Assembly: GCA_031761405.1 (NCBI GenBank)
Contig: JASEVX010000013.1
Location: forward strand, 55,332,782-55,396,781
DNA length: 64,000 bases
Direction of reading: 5' to 3'
Source: Serripes groenlandicus
Lineage: Eukaryota; Mollusca; Bivalvia; Cardiida; Cardiidae
The translations under genes and the position numbers were made by a program. The notes beneath the pieces are model-generated. The model saw only the letters and a program-made list of their open reading frames with translations. It did not search any database and was not told the origin of the DNA. Shown one piece after another: positions 38,101 to 47,274 of this stretch (positions within the stretch are counted from its first letter, which is position 1; every line of letters starts with the position of its first letter).

Positions 38101-38633
38101 TTTGCTTTCTAAGACAAACAATTCTTAGATATCCTATAATATTAATAGTAAGGCACTTTGAAATGTCATTTACAAGTTTTTAAAATCACATTGCTTATAT
38201 TTTACACTTATCTGCACAACTTAAATTACAGGTAAGGATCTCAAATGATTTAATAAGAGGGTCCTGATGCCAAGTAACTCCTGCTGAACTTTCTTCAAAA
38301 CAGTCAAGCAGTTTCAGAGGAGAAGGACTTTTAAAGTTCTGTTTTTTACTCCCTTTCTGATGACACCTGGTGAACATGTTTTTCAATAAAAATATAATAT
38401 AACTAGAACAAATTTTGTAGATGGTTACCAGTGGAATGTTTCTACCAAACCAGACTACAGATGGGACAAGACCGAATTACACCCCCCTTATCTATAACTG
38501 CTGAATCACATTATATAGACAAACAACTTACTTCTATAAACTTGTCGATTGTGGCGTCCGTAGGACGGTCCATGATGAGAAACCGCATGTTGCGGTGTTC
38601 CACCTCAGCTGGCTCGGGGCGTCGGGTCTTCAT
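26050..38633 (-). CDS. PTP4A: PTP4A (PRL) protein tyrosine phosphatase type IVA, complete, five coding exons
   Basis: Coding parts on the - strand are 38633-38532, 37041-36949, 28473-28343, 27298-27224 and 26161-26050. They join to 170 codons plus TAA, against about 170 in animal PRLs. PRLs are small prenylated dual-specificity phosphatases that act at the plasma membrane and endosomes, and that also bind CNNM magnesium transporters. Visible motifs are [10 protein letters not shown] near the N-terminus, VRVCE with the redox-partner Cys at residue 48, the general-acid loop DWQFDDG (Asp 70/71; WPFDD in vertebrates), the active-site HCVAGLGR with Cys 103 and Arg 109, then [24 protein letters not shown] and a final CSLM CAAX box. 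The polybasic stretch expected just before CAAX is weak here ([11 protein letters not shown]). An in-frame ATG lies six codons upstream (38651-38649), which would give 176 residues; the downstream ATG gives the usual family length. Convergent with PRPF6. Confidence 0.96.
26183..26379 (+). mobile_element. TTAA-MITE abutting the PTP4A exon 5 acceptor
   Basis: TTAA at 26183-26186 and 26376-26379; CTGCAGCAAAAGG, hairpin ATTGGTCAAAATGAGCAAT, CTGCTGCAGAATTGTCG. The exon starts at 26161. Confidence 0.88.
26376..26538 (-). mobile_element. Internally deleted TTAA-MITE sharing TTAA
   Basis: TTAACTAATGCCCACATAC, CTACAGCAGACAAC, GTCATCAGCTGCAG, GTGGGAAAGGGTCAA. Confidence 0.7.
26811..27017 (+). mobile_element. 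TTAA-MITE in PTP4A intron 4
   Basis: TTAACCCGTTCGCC, CTGCAGCAGACAAC, hairpin ATTAATCAAAACGAGCAAT, GTCGTCTGCTGCAG, GTGGGAAAGGGTTAA. Confidence 0.87.
27224..27298 (-). CDS. PTP4A: PTP4A coding exon 4
   Basis: 75 bp from the acceptor TTTGTTACAG to the donor GTATGT. It completes the P-loop Arg and reads [20 protein letters not shown] then ELIR plus two bases of Lys. The phases agree with the neighbouring exons. Confidence 0.96.
27350..27960. other. PTP4A intron 3: MITE scraps
   Basis: MITE-like pieces occur at 27360-27415 (GAAAACATTGTAAG ... CCCACAATGTTTTC), 27780-27843 (ACAATTTCTCC ... GGCAAAGGTTAA) and 27876-27905 (TTTAACCCTTTCTCACATAC). Confidence 0.5.
27954..28151. mobile_element. TATACCCCC short element
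   Basis: AAGGGCCATAACTCTGTAAA, AAATAGGCCGGACAAAATAT, ACATACCCCCCTCTTCTTCG then AAGTGGGTATAA. Confidence 0.7.
28343..28473 (-). CDS. PTP4A: PTP4A coding exon 3 (active site)
   Basis: 131 bp from the acceptor TTATTTCCAG to the donor GTGAGT. It contains [34 protein letters not shown] and two bases of the catalytic Arg codon. It therefore carries both the general-acid Asp and the nucleophilic Cys. Confidence 0.97.
28509..28668 (-). mobile_element. Internally deleted TTAA-MITE 36 bp from PTP4A exon 3
   Basis: TTAAACCCTTTCCCTCATAC, CTGCAGCAGACGAC, then CTGCAGAGGCGTCAG and ATGAGGGAAAGGGTTA. The hairpin centre is lost. Confidence 0.83.
29030..29234 (-). mobile_element. tRNA-derived SINE (TACCAGTACTACTGG type)
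   Basis: TACCAGTACTACTGGTCC, CTGACACCAGCCTGTCAG, box B reversed GGGATCGAACCCATG, box A reversed GCTCTACCACTACACC. Adjacent A-run at 28984-29002. Confidence 0.8.
29301..29503 (+). mobile_element. TTAA-MITE with lost hairpin arm
   Basis: TTAACCCTTTCCCTCTTATA, GCAGCCGACGGC, AATTGCTCAAGATGAGCC, GTCGTCTGCTGCATA, GAGAAAGGATTAA. Confidence 0.82.
29500..29695 (-). mobile_element. Degraded TTAA-MITE sharing TTAA
   Basis: GAAAACATTGTGACAAAAGG, ATGTTTTCAAAAGATAGTC, TGGTTAAC at the end. Confidence 0.55.
29695..29935 (+). mobile_element. Fragment of a terminal-hairpin element
   Basis: GGAATCTGACATGCAGATTC, TTTCTGATGCAACAGCAACC, GAGAGTGATCAAATTAGATC then ACCTTAAGCCTTCGGGTC, as in the right end at 60960-60990. 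Confidence 0.65.
30020..30446. other. PTP4A intron 2, no recognised feature
   Basis: Contains a GATTGATTGATTG stretch near 30032 and otherwise unrecognised DNA before the minisatellite. Confidence 0.4.
30447..36728. repeat. 32-bp-unit minisatellite, ~190 units, higher-order structure
   Basis: The unit on the + strand is GTTGCATCCCCTAGTAGAC then AAAAAGGGGTCTT, 32 bp. Distinct unit types recur in order: CCCCTAGTAGACAGAAAG, CACCCGGTAGACAAATAG, CCTCTTGTAGACAAAAAG, and AAAAAGAAGACTT spacers. A block near 33480-33990 recurs near 34250-34730: the rare TCTTTTTGCAT variant is at 33521 and 34288, 767 bp or about 24 units apart. 34780-35080 contains non-unit pieces (GAATGCACCTTCCAGTACTT, twice, 216 bp apart). 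From 35,600 on, variants with CAAATAGGGGTCTT dominate. Degenerate units fade out to about 36,830. It lies in PTP4A intron 2. - strand frames through it are long and stop-free but are repeat shadows. Confidence 0.95.
35361..35593 (+). mobile_element. Element inserted in the minisatellite (TGCCCCCGAAT...ATTCCGGGGGCA)
   Basis: Starts ATGTGTTTGTGAAACACTG then TGCCCCCGAATGG, has GGTCAAAGGTCAAGGTCAA and a (CAGA)n run, and ends with CCACCGAATCGGTGATTC then CGGGGGCATAA. Inverted ends and a 3' hairpin are visible. Non-coding, class unknown. Confidence 0.7.
36835..36938 (+). mobile_element. TTAA-MITE 3' half next to PTP4A exon 2
   Basis: GCTCATAATAATCTCC, TTTTGCCAGAAGGTTATCAA, CAGATTTGTTCA, GGAAAAGGTTAA. 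Confidence 0.6.
36949..37041 (-). CDS. PTP4A: PTP4A coding exon 2
   Basis: 31 codons, phase 0-0, from the acceptor ATTGCAG to the donor GTGAGT (starts 36948). It reads [18 protein letters not shown] and then [14 protein letters not shown] degraded MITE end (TTAA at 36935-36938) lies about 10 bp inside the following intron. Confidence 0.95.
37095..37165 (+). mobile_element. Short CCGG-hairpin element in PTP4A intron 1
   Basis: AACAAGAAACCGCTGATGGA, CATCGCCAATCTATAGACC, GGAATTGCTAGAGCAATCC. A 71-bp deletion derivative of the 19793-20095 element. Confidence 0.7.
37623..37812 (+). mobile_element. TTAA-MITE, 3' end lost, PTP4A intron 1
   Basis: TTAACCCTTTCCCTCATATA, CTGCAGCAGACGGC, AATGAGCAATTTCTCC; the right TIR is missing. 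Confidence 0.8.
37813..38530. other. PTP4A intron 1 remainder
   Basis: AT-rich. 38240-38370 carries a faint terminal-hairpin-element fragment (CTCCCTTTCTGATGACAC near 38350). Nothing else recognised. Confidence 0.4.
38532..38633 (-). CDS. PTP4A: PTP4A coding exon 1
   Basis: 34 codons from ATG at 38633 to the donor GTAAGT (starts 38531). It encodes [15 protein letters not shown] and then [19 protein letters not shown]. The frame stays open upstream and includes another ATG at 38651, so the start is the least certain point of the model. Confidence 0.93.
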
Positions 38634-38651
38634 TACACCACTCGTTGTCAT

Positions 38652-39150
38652 TGGCAACACGAAAAAACAAATATACTCTTCTGAATATGAAGTAAGTTTC
38701 CAATGGGTTTTGTTCGATGCAGCACTGAGTAAGTTGGCGGCAATTCAGACACAATTGTTTTATCAGATGAATTGTAATGTAAACGTCAAAATTAGAACAT
38801 AGGAATTTTATACCTCAATACCGCGGACAAGAAATACTCTCCTTCGTTTCTTTTGTGATGATAAATCTATACAGACTTGTCTTTATTGAAATATATACAG
38901 ATCTAAATGGCTGAGTTTTTATTTATCTACTTTCAGCGGGCTTACTTGTTCTATGGCTTTTTTTTCAATGACCGACAACTCATGCTTTGATGAATAAACT
39001 GTGTAACAATTCTAATCCTAACGGATAAACTAGTGAACAGAGCTTTTATGCGGCAAGTTATACAAAAAGAAATAATAATAATAATATTAATAATAAATAC
39101 TAAAATTAATAAACTATGTGCACGATGATTCACTAATTTGTGTCCTATAT
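38652..39150. other. Upstream of PTP4A; promoter/5' UTR region not resolved
   Basis: No clear TATA box or initiator can be named. Contains an AATAATAAT run near 39070-39095. Confidence 0.35.
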
Positions 39151-39543
39151 CTAGAATGAAAGTATATTTATATTGTTGGCACCGGCACGACAAAGTGACC
39201 GACGATGGCTACAATGATGATGATGACGACGATTCAATGTTGCACTAGATTTGCTGTAGATGTGTGGCAATCTCTGTGGTAACGTGTCAATTATGGTTTC
39301 CACGTCCAACAACAACTTGTCACTGATTTCTGATGAAGCACCGTGCTTTTGTAAGTTATCCACTACTGCTCGCCCGTCTACGGGTCTCTTGTGAAATCTG
39401 TTGTTAAATGTGGGCGCCCCAAAGCAAGGGACCACTGTAGCTCTGCCCATCCACCGCTCATTTACCCCATCCAGGTTGTTGCCACGACGATCAAGGGGGG
39501 TCAAGGTCAAGGTTGCACATCCAAAGGGAATAATTTTTAGCAC
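39151..39543 (-). CDS. Candidate terminal exon of an unrecognised gene, or repeat-derived open frame
   Basis: A 130-codon open frame (GTG at 39543 to TAG at 39153-39151) directly follows a plausible acceptor, ATATTTCAG. It reads VLKIIPFGCATLTLTPLDRR, then FGAPTFNNRFHKRPVDGRAV, DKLLLDVETIIDTLPQRLPH and a His-rich tail. I recognise no family. A sequence ending in the strong donor CATCAG|GTGAGT at 44673 (- strand) could splice to it, but no tested frame of that upstream piece is cleanly open. It contains a doubled TGACCT-type motif (about 39499-39513) that also occurs in mollusc repeats, so a repeat origin is possible. A 5' UTR exon of PTP4A is another option. Confidence 0.25.
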   Translation of the reverse strand: MLKIIPFGCATLTLTPLDRRGNNLDGVNERWMGRATVVPCFGAPTFNNRFHKRPVDGRAVVDNLQKHGASSEISDKLLLDVETIIDTLPQRLPHIYSKSSATLNRRHHHHCSHRRSLCRAGANNINILSF

Positions 39544-39684
39544 CTGAAATATAAAGAGTGAGTGAGATAGAAGCTTCACAATAAATCAACTTTGAGCATC
39601 CAGTTGTGACCGCACTTTCAAATGCAACACACTTGAGATTTGATGGACACTAATGATTTGTGGAAATGTGATGATTTGATGAAA

Positions 39685-41182
39685 CAAGAGGGCCATGATG
39701 GCCCTGGATCGCTCACCTTAATTATACAATGTACTGCAATGCAAAACACATCAAGACAATTATTCTGAATGCAACCTCCACAGTGTTAACAATATTTTCC
39801 TTCATTTGGCCTAGTGATCTATATTTTTTACCTGATATGACCTATATTCCAACATGGACTAGATATCATCAAGACAACATTCTGACTAAGTTTCAACTTG
39901 CTCAAAGTAAAAATGCGGCCTCCGGAGTTTGAACAATATTTTCCTTTATTGACCTAGTTTCTGATCCAATATGACCCATATTTGAACTTGACCTAGATAT
40001 AATTCAGACAAACATTCTGACCAAATTTCAAGCTGCTGAAGCAAACAATGCGGCATCCAAAGTGTTCACAAGATTTTCCTTCAATTTGATCTAGTGACCT
40101 AGTTTTTGATCCAGCATGACCCATATTCAAACTTGGCCTACATATCATCAAGAAAAACATTCTGATAAAGTTTTATCATGCTGAAATTAAAAATGCAGTA
40201 TCCAGAGTGTTAACATGATTACCCTTCAATTTGGTCTAGTGACCTAGTTTTTAACCCGGCATGACCCATATCCGAACTTGGCCTAGATATCATTTATACA
40301 AACATTCTGACCAAATTTCAAATTGCTGAAGCAAAAAATGCAGCTTTTACAGAGTTAACAAGATTTTCCCTCAATTTGGCCTAGTGACCTAGTTTCTGAT
40401 CCAATATGACCCATATTTGAACTTGAACTAGATGTCTTTAAGACAAACATTCTGACAAAATTTCAAGCTGCTGAAGCAAAACATGCGGCATCCAAAGTGT
40501 AAAAAAGATTTTCTTTCAATTTGGGCTAGTGACCTAGTTTTTGACCCGACATGACCCATATTCGAACTTGGCCTAGATATCATTCAGCTCAATATTCTGA
40601 ACAAATTTCAAGCCGCTGAAGCAAAACATGCGGCTTCTACAGAGTTAACAAGATTTTCCCTCAATTTGGCCTGGTGACCTAGTTTCTGACCCAATATGAC
40701 CCATATTTGAACTTGACCTAGATATATTTAAGACAAACATTCTGACCAAATTTCAAGCTGCTGCAGCAAAAAATACGGCATCAAAAGTGTTAACAAGATT
40801 TTCTTTCAATTTGACCTAGTGACCTAGTTTTTGACCCGGCATAACCCATATTCGAACTTGACCTAGATATTTTTAAGACAAACATTTTGATAAAGTTTCA
40901 ATATGCTCAAGTTGAAAATGTGGCCTCCAGAGTGTTAACAAGATTTTCCTTCAATTCGACCTAGTGACCTAGTTTTTGACCTCATATCGCCCAGTTTCGA
41001 ACTTGTCCAAGATTTTATGGAGATGAACGTTCTGATAAACTTTCATGAAGATTGGATGCAAAATGTAGCCCGTAGAGTGTTAACAAGCTCAAATGTTGAC
41101 GACGGACGACAGACGACGGACGGACGCCGGACAAAATGTGATCACAATAGCTCACCTTGCACTTCGTGCATAGGTGAGCTAA
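39685..41182 (+). mobile_element. Terminal-hairpin element with ~145-bp tandem core
   Basis: Starts CAAGAGGGCCATGATGGCCC then GATCGCTCACCTT and ends CACAATAGCTCACC, CACTTCGTGCATAGGTGAG and CTAA. About nine core units carry GTGACCTAGTTTTTGACCC, TGACCCATATTCGAACTTGG and ACAAACATTCTGACCAAATT. Before the end are ACGACGGACG repeats. Non-coding. Confidence 0.75.
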
Positions 41183-41280
41183 AAATGTGGCCTCAATTTT
41201 TTCACAAAGGTTTTTCTAAAATTTTACATAGTGACCTATACTATGACTCTGTTTTGAATTAGGCCGAAAAGTCAAGTAAA

Positions 41281-42860
41281 CAAGAGGGCCATCATGGCCC
41301 TAGTTTGATGACCCATATTATGCAATGTGCACAATAAGGCAATTATTCTGACAAAGATTTAAAATGCAACTTCCAGAGTGTTAACAAGAAATTCCTTCAT
41401 TTCGCCTAGTGATCTATATGTTGTAACCTTATATGACCCATATTCTAACATGAACTAGATATCATCAAGACAAACATTTTGACAACGTTTCAACTCTTGC
41501 TCTGAGTAAAGATGCGGTCTCCAGTGTTTGAACAGTACTTTCCTTTATTGACCTAGTTTCTGACCCATATTCGAACCTGACCTAGATATAATTCAGACAA
41601 AATTTTAAGCTGCTGAAGCCAAAAAAGTGGCCTCCCGAGTGTTTACAAGATTTTCCATCAATTAGACCTAGTGATCTACTTTTTGACAGGGCATAACCCG
41701 TATTCAAGCTTGGCCTAGATATCATTAAGATAAACATTCTGACCAAATTTGAAGCTGCTGAAGCAAAAAAAATGCTGCTTCTACAGTGTTAATGCGATTT
41801 CCCTTCAATTTGGCCTAGTGACCTAGTTTCTGAACCAATATGACCCAAATTCGAATTTAACCTACATACATGTATCATCAAGACAACAATTCTGATAATG
41901 TTTCAACATGCTCAACAGCATGACACATAATCGAAATTGACCTATATATCATTCAGATAAACATTCTGACCATATTTCAAGCTGCAGTAGCAAAAGATGC
42001 AGCTTCTACAGTGTTAACAAGATTACCCTTCAATTTGGCCTAGTTTCTGACCCAATATGACCCATATTCGAACTTGACCTAGATATCTTTAAGACAAACA
42101 TTCTGACAAATTTCAAACTGCTGAAGCAAAAATTGCGGCCTCTAGAGTGTTAACAAGATTTCCCTTCAATTTGACCTAGTGACCTACTTCTAGACCCGAC
42201 ATGATCCATGTTTGAACTTGACTTGCATATCATCTAGACAAACATTCTGATAAAGTTTCAACATGCTCAAGTTGAAAATGTGGCCTCAAGAGTATTCTCA
42301 AGTTTTTACCTTCAATTTGACCTAGTGACCTAGTTTTTGACCTCATATAGCCCAGTTTTTAACTTGTCAAAGAGTTGATGGGGATGAATGTTCTGATATA
42401 CTTTCATAAAGATTGGATGCAAAATGTAGTCTGTAGAGTGTTAACAAATCAACGACATTATGGCAAAAGGGGAAATTGCTGGTTTTGAGCAATTTATCCT
42501 TTTGTCACTATGTTTTCAAAAGTTGTCTTCAACTACAAGCAGCTGTTTACCTTATATGAGCCATAAAGTAGCTTGGCCTAGACAAACATTCTAACAAAGT
42601 TTCAACTTGCTGAAGTCAAAAATGAAGCCTCTGAAGTACCCATAACATTTTTTCTTAAATTTGGCCTAGTGCCCTAGATTTTAACCAGATATATATCCCA
42701 TATTTAAACTTAGCCTCGATGTATAATCAAGACAAACATACTGACAAAGTTTCATGATTGGAGTAGAAAATGTGGCCTCTAGTCTTCATACGTTTTTTTC
42801 TTTTGACCCCAAGTGACGCTCTTAAGAGTTTGACCGAGATTTTAGGTGGATGAAGATTTT
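41281..42860 (+). mobile_element. Second 145-bp-core hairpin element, right hairpin missing
   Basis: Starts CAAGAGGGCCATCATGGCCC. Core units run to about 42440, then a MITE fragment (42455-42530, AAATTGCTGGTTTTGAGCAA) interrupts, and further core pieces run to about 42860. Confidence 0.7.
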
Positions 42861-43354
42861 GATCAACTAACATAATAATTATGTGATATAAATCATGATA
42901 TAAAGTATGTATACACTTTAAGTTCAAGGAGAAATAATTCTGGTGTTCCTATAGCCATCTTAGTGAAACTTTCTATACATATGACATTTACCTATGATGT
43001 AAATAAAGGTGTAATTATCGAGTTGAGTTGAAAACTTTAAGAGCAAGCGACACAACAATCGGTAAACTTTTCCATATCATTGGAATCAAATCCATCAATC
43101 ATTGCCATGTCTTAGATATGGCTCCGGAAGATTAAGCCAACTTCTATCCCATCTGTCTATGGCAGGGGATAATGAAGTCTCAAGTTCACAAATCAACATT
43201 GGAACTGAAGTTGCAAGGATTTAACTAAAGTTATAAACACAACTCAAGTTAAAACTTTATCCTAATTATTAATGAAACATCATAGAAGCAAGGCACCAAG
43301 GTACCACAGACACCAATGACTGAGAGAAAAATAGATCTGCTAATTCTTTGAAAA
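42860..43354. other. No gene or repeat recognised
   Basis: Unrecognised intergenic DNA between two hairpin elements. Confidence 0.35.
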
Positions 43355-44546
43355 CAAGAGGGCCATGAGGCCCTGGAATCGCTCACCTGAGAATGGGCTA
43401 TTTAAGACATAACTCTCTCATGCTCAAGCCAAACATGTGGCTTCCAGAGTGTTAACAAGATTTCCCTTAAATTTGGTCTAGTGACCTAGTTTTTGACATG
43501 ACATGACCCATATTCGAACTTGGCCTAGATATCATCAGGACAAACTTTCTGAGAAAGTTTCAACATGCTCGAGTTTAAAATGCGGCTTCAAGAGTGTTAA
43601 CGAGATTTTCCTTAAATTTGGCCTAGTGACCTAGTTTTTTACCCGACATGACTCATATTCGAACTTGGCCTAGCTATTACTTAGACAAATATTCTGACAA
43701 AATTTCAACATGCTCAAGCCAGAAATGTGGCTTCTAGAGTGTAATCAAGATTTTCGTTAAATTTGGCCTAGTGACCTAGTTTTTGACCGGACATGACCCA
43801 TATTCGAACTTGGCCTAGATATCAAAAGACAAACTTTCTAATAAAGTTTCAACATGCTCAAGTTTAAAATGTGGCTTCCAGAGTGTTAACAAGATTTTCC
43901 TTCAATTTGGCCTAGTGACCTACTTTTTGACCGGACATGACCCATATTCGAACTTGGCCTAGATATTATCAAGACAAACTTTTCGACAAAGTTTCAACAT
44001 GGTCAAGTTTAAAATGTGGCTTCCAGAGTGTTAACAATATTTTCCTTCAATTTGGCCTAGTGACCTACTTTTTGACCGGACATGACCCATATTCGAACTT
44101 GGCCTAGATATTATCAAGACAAACTTTTCGACAAAGTTTCAACATGCTCAAGCCAAAAATGCGGCTTCAGGAGTAACAATATTTTCCTTAAATTTGACCT
44201 AGTGACCTAGCTTTTAACCCGACATGACCTATTTTCTAACTTGGCCTAGATATCACTAAGACAAACATTCTGACAAAGTTTCAACATGCTCAAGCCAAAA
44301 AAAGGAGTGTTAACAAGATTTTCCTTAAATTTGACCTAGTGACCTAGATTTTGACCCCACATGACCCAGTTTCGAACTTGGCCTAGAGTTGATCGAGATA
44401 TATGTTCTGATAAACTTTTATAAAGATTGGATGCAAAATGTTGCCTCTAGTGTAGTAACAAGCAAATGTTGACGACGGACGATGAATGACGGACAAAATG
44501 CGATCACAATAACTCACCTTGAGCACTACGTGCTCTGGTGAGCTAA
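43355..44546 (+). mobile_element. Third 145-bp-core hairpin element, complete
   Basis: Starts CAAGAGGGCCATGAGGCCC then TCGCTCACCTGAG and ends AACTCACCTTGAGCAC then TACGTGCTCTGGTGAGCTAA. Core GTGACC starts fall at 43481, 43626, 43771, 43915, 44060 and 44202, giving a 142-145 bp period. Confidence 0.8.
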
Positions 44547-44672
44547 AAATAGCTAACAAGTTTGAAACAATTACAAATATTCAATTGTATGTCAACATCT
44601 TTGTTCAACGAACTGAATAAGGATTAATAATTTGACATATGAACATCGTAACATCAACATATTTTGAGTAAA

Positions 44673-44790
44673 ACTCACCTGATGAAAGCGAGTGATAACT
44701 GTTGACACGCCAGCCTGTTTCTTCTACACGTGTTGTGCCTGGCAGTACTCCCCACTGTTTGTCAAAAACTCCATAAACGTGTGGCCAAGC
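44673..44790 (-). other. Possible non-coding exon (donor CATCAG|GTGAGT)
   Basis: A strong donor at 44672 and a possible acceptor CTATTTTCAG near 44787 bracket about 114 bp on the - strand. All three frames contain a stop across the full piece, so if transcribed it would be UTR; a shorter exon is not excluded. Confidence 0.2.
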
Positions 44791-44849
44791 TCACCAAAAA
44801 ACTGAAAATAGAGAGAAAAAACTCCTTAAATAACTACAAAAAAGAAATA

Positions 44850-45020
44850 TCCTTTTACAACAACGCTTTTAAAGTTGTCTGCAGCAGATGCATCAAAATG
44901 TGTTTGGATACGAGTGGGAAAAGGATAACCCTTTCTCACATACAGCAAATCTGCAGCAGATGACTTGTAAAGCATCTAGACAAATATATGGAAACTCTTT
45001 ACCCTTGTAAAATAAGGAAC
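44850..45020. mobile_element. Two partial TTAA-MITEs
   Basis: GTTGTCTGCAGCAGATGCATC ends near 44930 with GTGGGAAAAGGATAA (44850-44930); then ACCCTTTCTCACATACAGC and CTGCAGCAGATGAC to about 45020. Confidence 0.6.
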
Positions 45021-45251
45021 ATTATTTCTTATGACGACCCTAATTCCCATGTATACAGTATTTCTGTATGACTGGGCTATTTTGAAACCAGGATATGTAC
45101 TCATTTATCATGTCCACTGTGAAAAAAAAACTGATATATATATACTTAGTAGTCTCTGTCATTCAGCAGATTGGCCATTGCAGTCTCTCAATGCTTCACA
45201 TGTTATTAAAAGTATTTCTTGAAACCAGCACCTGTTTGACTGTTATAATGC

Positions 45252-45427
45252 CACACCCTTTCCAACATATAGATACTTTCTGCAGCAGACAACTTTTGAA
45301 CTAATTGTGGCAAAATGAGAAATTGCTCATAATGAACAATTTCTACATTTGCCACAATGTTTTCAAAAGTCGTCTTCTGCAGAGGCTTCAGAAAGCGTCT
45401 GCTGCAGAGGCATCAGATAGGGTTAAG
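45252..45427 (+). mobile_element. Compact TTAA-MITE
   Basis: ACACCCTTTCCAACATATAG, CTGCAGCAGACAAC, hairpin ATTGCTCATAATGAACAAT, then doubled CAGAAAGCGTC / GCAGAGGC pieces and AGGGTTAA. Confidence 0.72.
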
Positions 45428-45589
45428 GCTCTTGTGAAATTGCACATCAGGGCAATATATAATATAGCATCCAACTAAAAATACTTGATTTTTTCTCATG
45501 ACAGTAATTTTTATTAACATTTTTTTTTTGCACAATGATCTGTAGATCTCAAGGAGATAATTGCCTCCCTTAGTTCCTATGAGGGAAAG

Positions 45590-45910
45590 CGTTGTTCCTG
45601 TTCAGTAACAGTATTATTGGCAAACAACAACATCTATTTTTGTACAGCAGACACAAACAAGATACAGGTAAACATGGATCTGTTGGCAATTTCTACCCAA
45701 CAGATAATCATTGACATTTTTTCTTCTTTTTTACTTCCAAAGTCGATAGCTAGAGGATAGAGGCGATTAATGCATTCCTATGAGGAAAAGGATATTTTTA
45801 GTAACAGTAGTTTGGGCAAACAAAAACATCTCATTTAGTAACAGACACAAACAACATACAGGTAAACATAAATCTGTTGGCACTATCTACCTAACACAAG
45901 TAACAAATAT
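45590..45910 (+). repeat. ~180-bp imperfect tandem duplication
   Basis: Two copies with CAGACACAAACAAGATACAG / CAGACACAAACAACATACAG, AGGTAAACAT and ATCTGTTGGCA, near 45650 and 45843. Confidence 0.7.
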
Positions 45911-46019
45911 TCGTAAACAAACCATATTCATTTTTGTTTACATTTTACAGGTACAAACACTGCCATTTTATCTTTGCCCACCTCTACATTCTGCCTTGTA
46001 TGAATACAATTCTCAGTAG

Positions 46020-46230
46020 TCATTAAGCTGTCGACCCAGATTCACTACGGAATTAATTGTTTGTGTTTTTATGGGCATATCACCTGAGTAAAAACAGCAC
46101 ATCACAATCACATTTGATACACAAGACATAAATGTATATAATCATTATATTTCCGTAGGTTAAGGAAATGATTGGTCTATGTTGTACCAAACTATATACA
46201 TATATGTATATATAGCCATAGTATAAAGTA
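46020..46230. other. No gene seen
   Basis: Unremarkable AT-rich DNA with a short ATATACATATATGTATATAT run near 46194. Confidence 0.4.
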
Positions 46231-46462
46231 TAACAAGGGCGTAGTATGAAACGGTTGTAACTAAAAACCTATTTTGAAAACCCTGATTTGGGGTAATTTT
46301 GACCTCTCTTTGTAAAGAATGCAACGAGCAATGGCACCTAAATTTCCATTGTTTACCCAGAAAAATGAATTAACGCTTATAAATACTTTATGGCGAGGTG
46401 ATTAACCTTGGTAAAAAAAATACCAATTTTAGTTACAACTGTTTCACACCAAGCCCTCGATA
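46231..46462. mobile_element. TATCGAGGG-ended MITE (reverse relative to 17451)
   Basis: AAACGGTTGTAACTAAAAAC left and TTTCACACCAAGCCCTCGAT right; the central palindrome is partly deleted. Confidence 0.8.
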
Positions 46463-46524
46463 AGTACAAGGAGTGCTCGCTCAGAACTGTAAAGTTCCTG
46501 AACTAGTTTTGAAGGATTTCAAAC

Positions 46525-46754
46525 TTAACCCTTTCCCTCATATAGACGCTTTCTGACGCCTCTGCAGCAGACGGCTTTTTGAAAACATAGTGACAAAAGA
46601 AGAAATTGCACAAAACGTGCAATTTCTCCTTTTGCCACAATGTTTTCCACTTTTTGTCATAGGTAATCCATTCAATTGTGGAGTTTTTCTATTTTTTGAC
46701 AAAATACGTTCAAAGTCGTCTGCTGCAGAATTGCCGTATGAGGAAAGAGGGCTA
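46525..46754 (+). mobile_element. TTAA-MITE, full length
   Basis: TTAACCCTTTCCCTCATATA, CTGCAGCAGACGGC / GTCGTCTGCTGCAG, hairpin ATTGCACAAAACGTGCAAT; right end mutated to GGAAAGAGGGCTAA. Confidence 0.92.
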
Positions 46755-46930
46755 ATTCCTTGTCTGGAACAACCCTCTTTTGATGAATCTACCGCTACAA
46801 AGTTTGCATTTGAAAACGCTGAAGGGGGAAAATATGTTCTCAATAACATAACAACATTTTACTTCTAATTTTCTAGATACATGTTACAATATCTATTTCC
46901 TCATATCAACAGTTCACTTTGGAAATCAAT

Positions 46931-47160
46931 ATAACCCTTTCCCTCATACGACAATTCTGCAGCAGACGACTTTGAACATATTTTGTCAAAAAATTGAAAA
47001 TCTCTATAATTTAATGGATAACCTATGACTAAAACTGGAAAACAGTGGCAAAAGGAGACATATTGCTTGTTTTGAGCAATTTCTTCTTTCGTCACTATGT
47101 TTTCAAAATTCCGTCTGATGCCGAGGTGTCGAAAAGCATCTATATGAGGATAAGGGTTAA
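46931..47160 (-). mobile_element. TTAA-MITE, full length
   Basis: ATAACCCTTTCCCTCATACG, CTGCAGCAGACGAC, TTGCTTGTTTTGAGCAAT, GGATAAGGGTTAA. Confidence 0.9.
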
Positions 47161-47274
47161 ATATTATGTACATTTGAAACCAGAATCAAGTTCATAACAC
47201 ATGAAGCACATTCTATACACTGTTTTCTCATGTAATGAATACATGTAGCAATGAATTATTAAATTTAACCCATT

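Noticed and set aside
38431..38802. 123-codon + strand frame
   Set aside because: It is antisense to PTP4A coding exon 1, which is supported by homology and splice sites.
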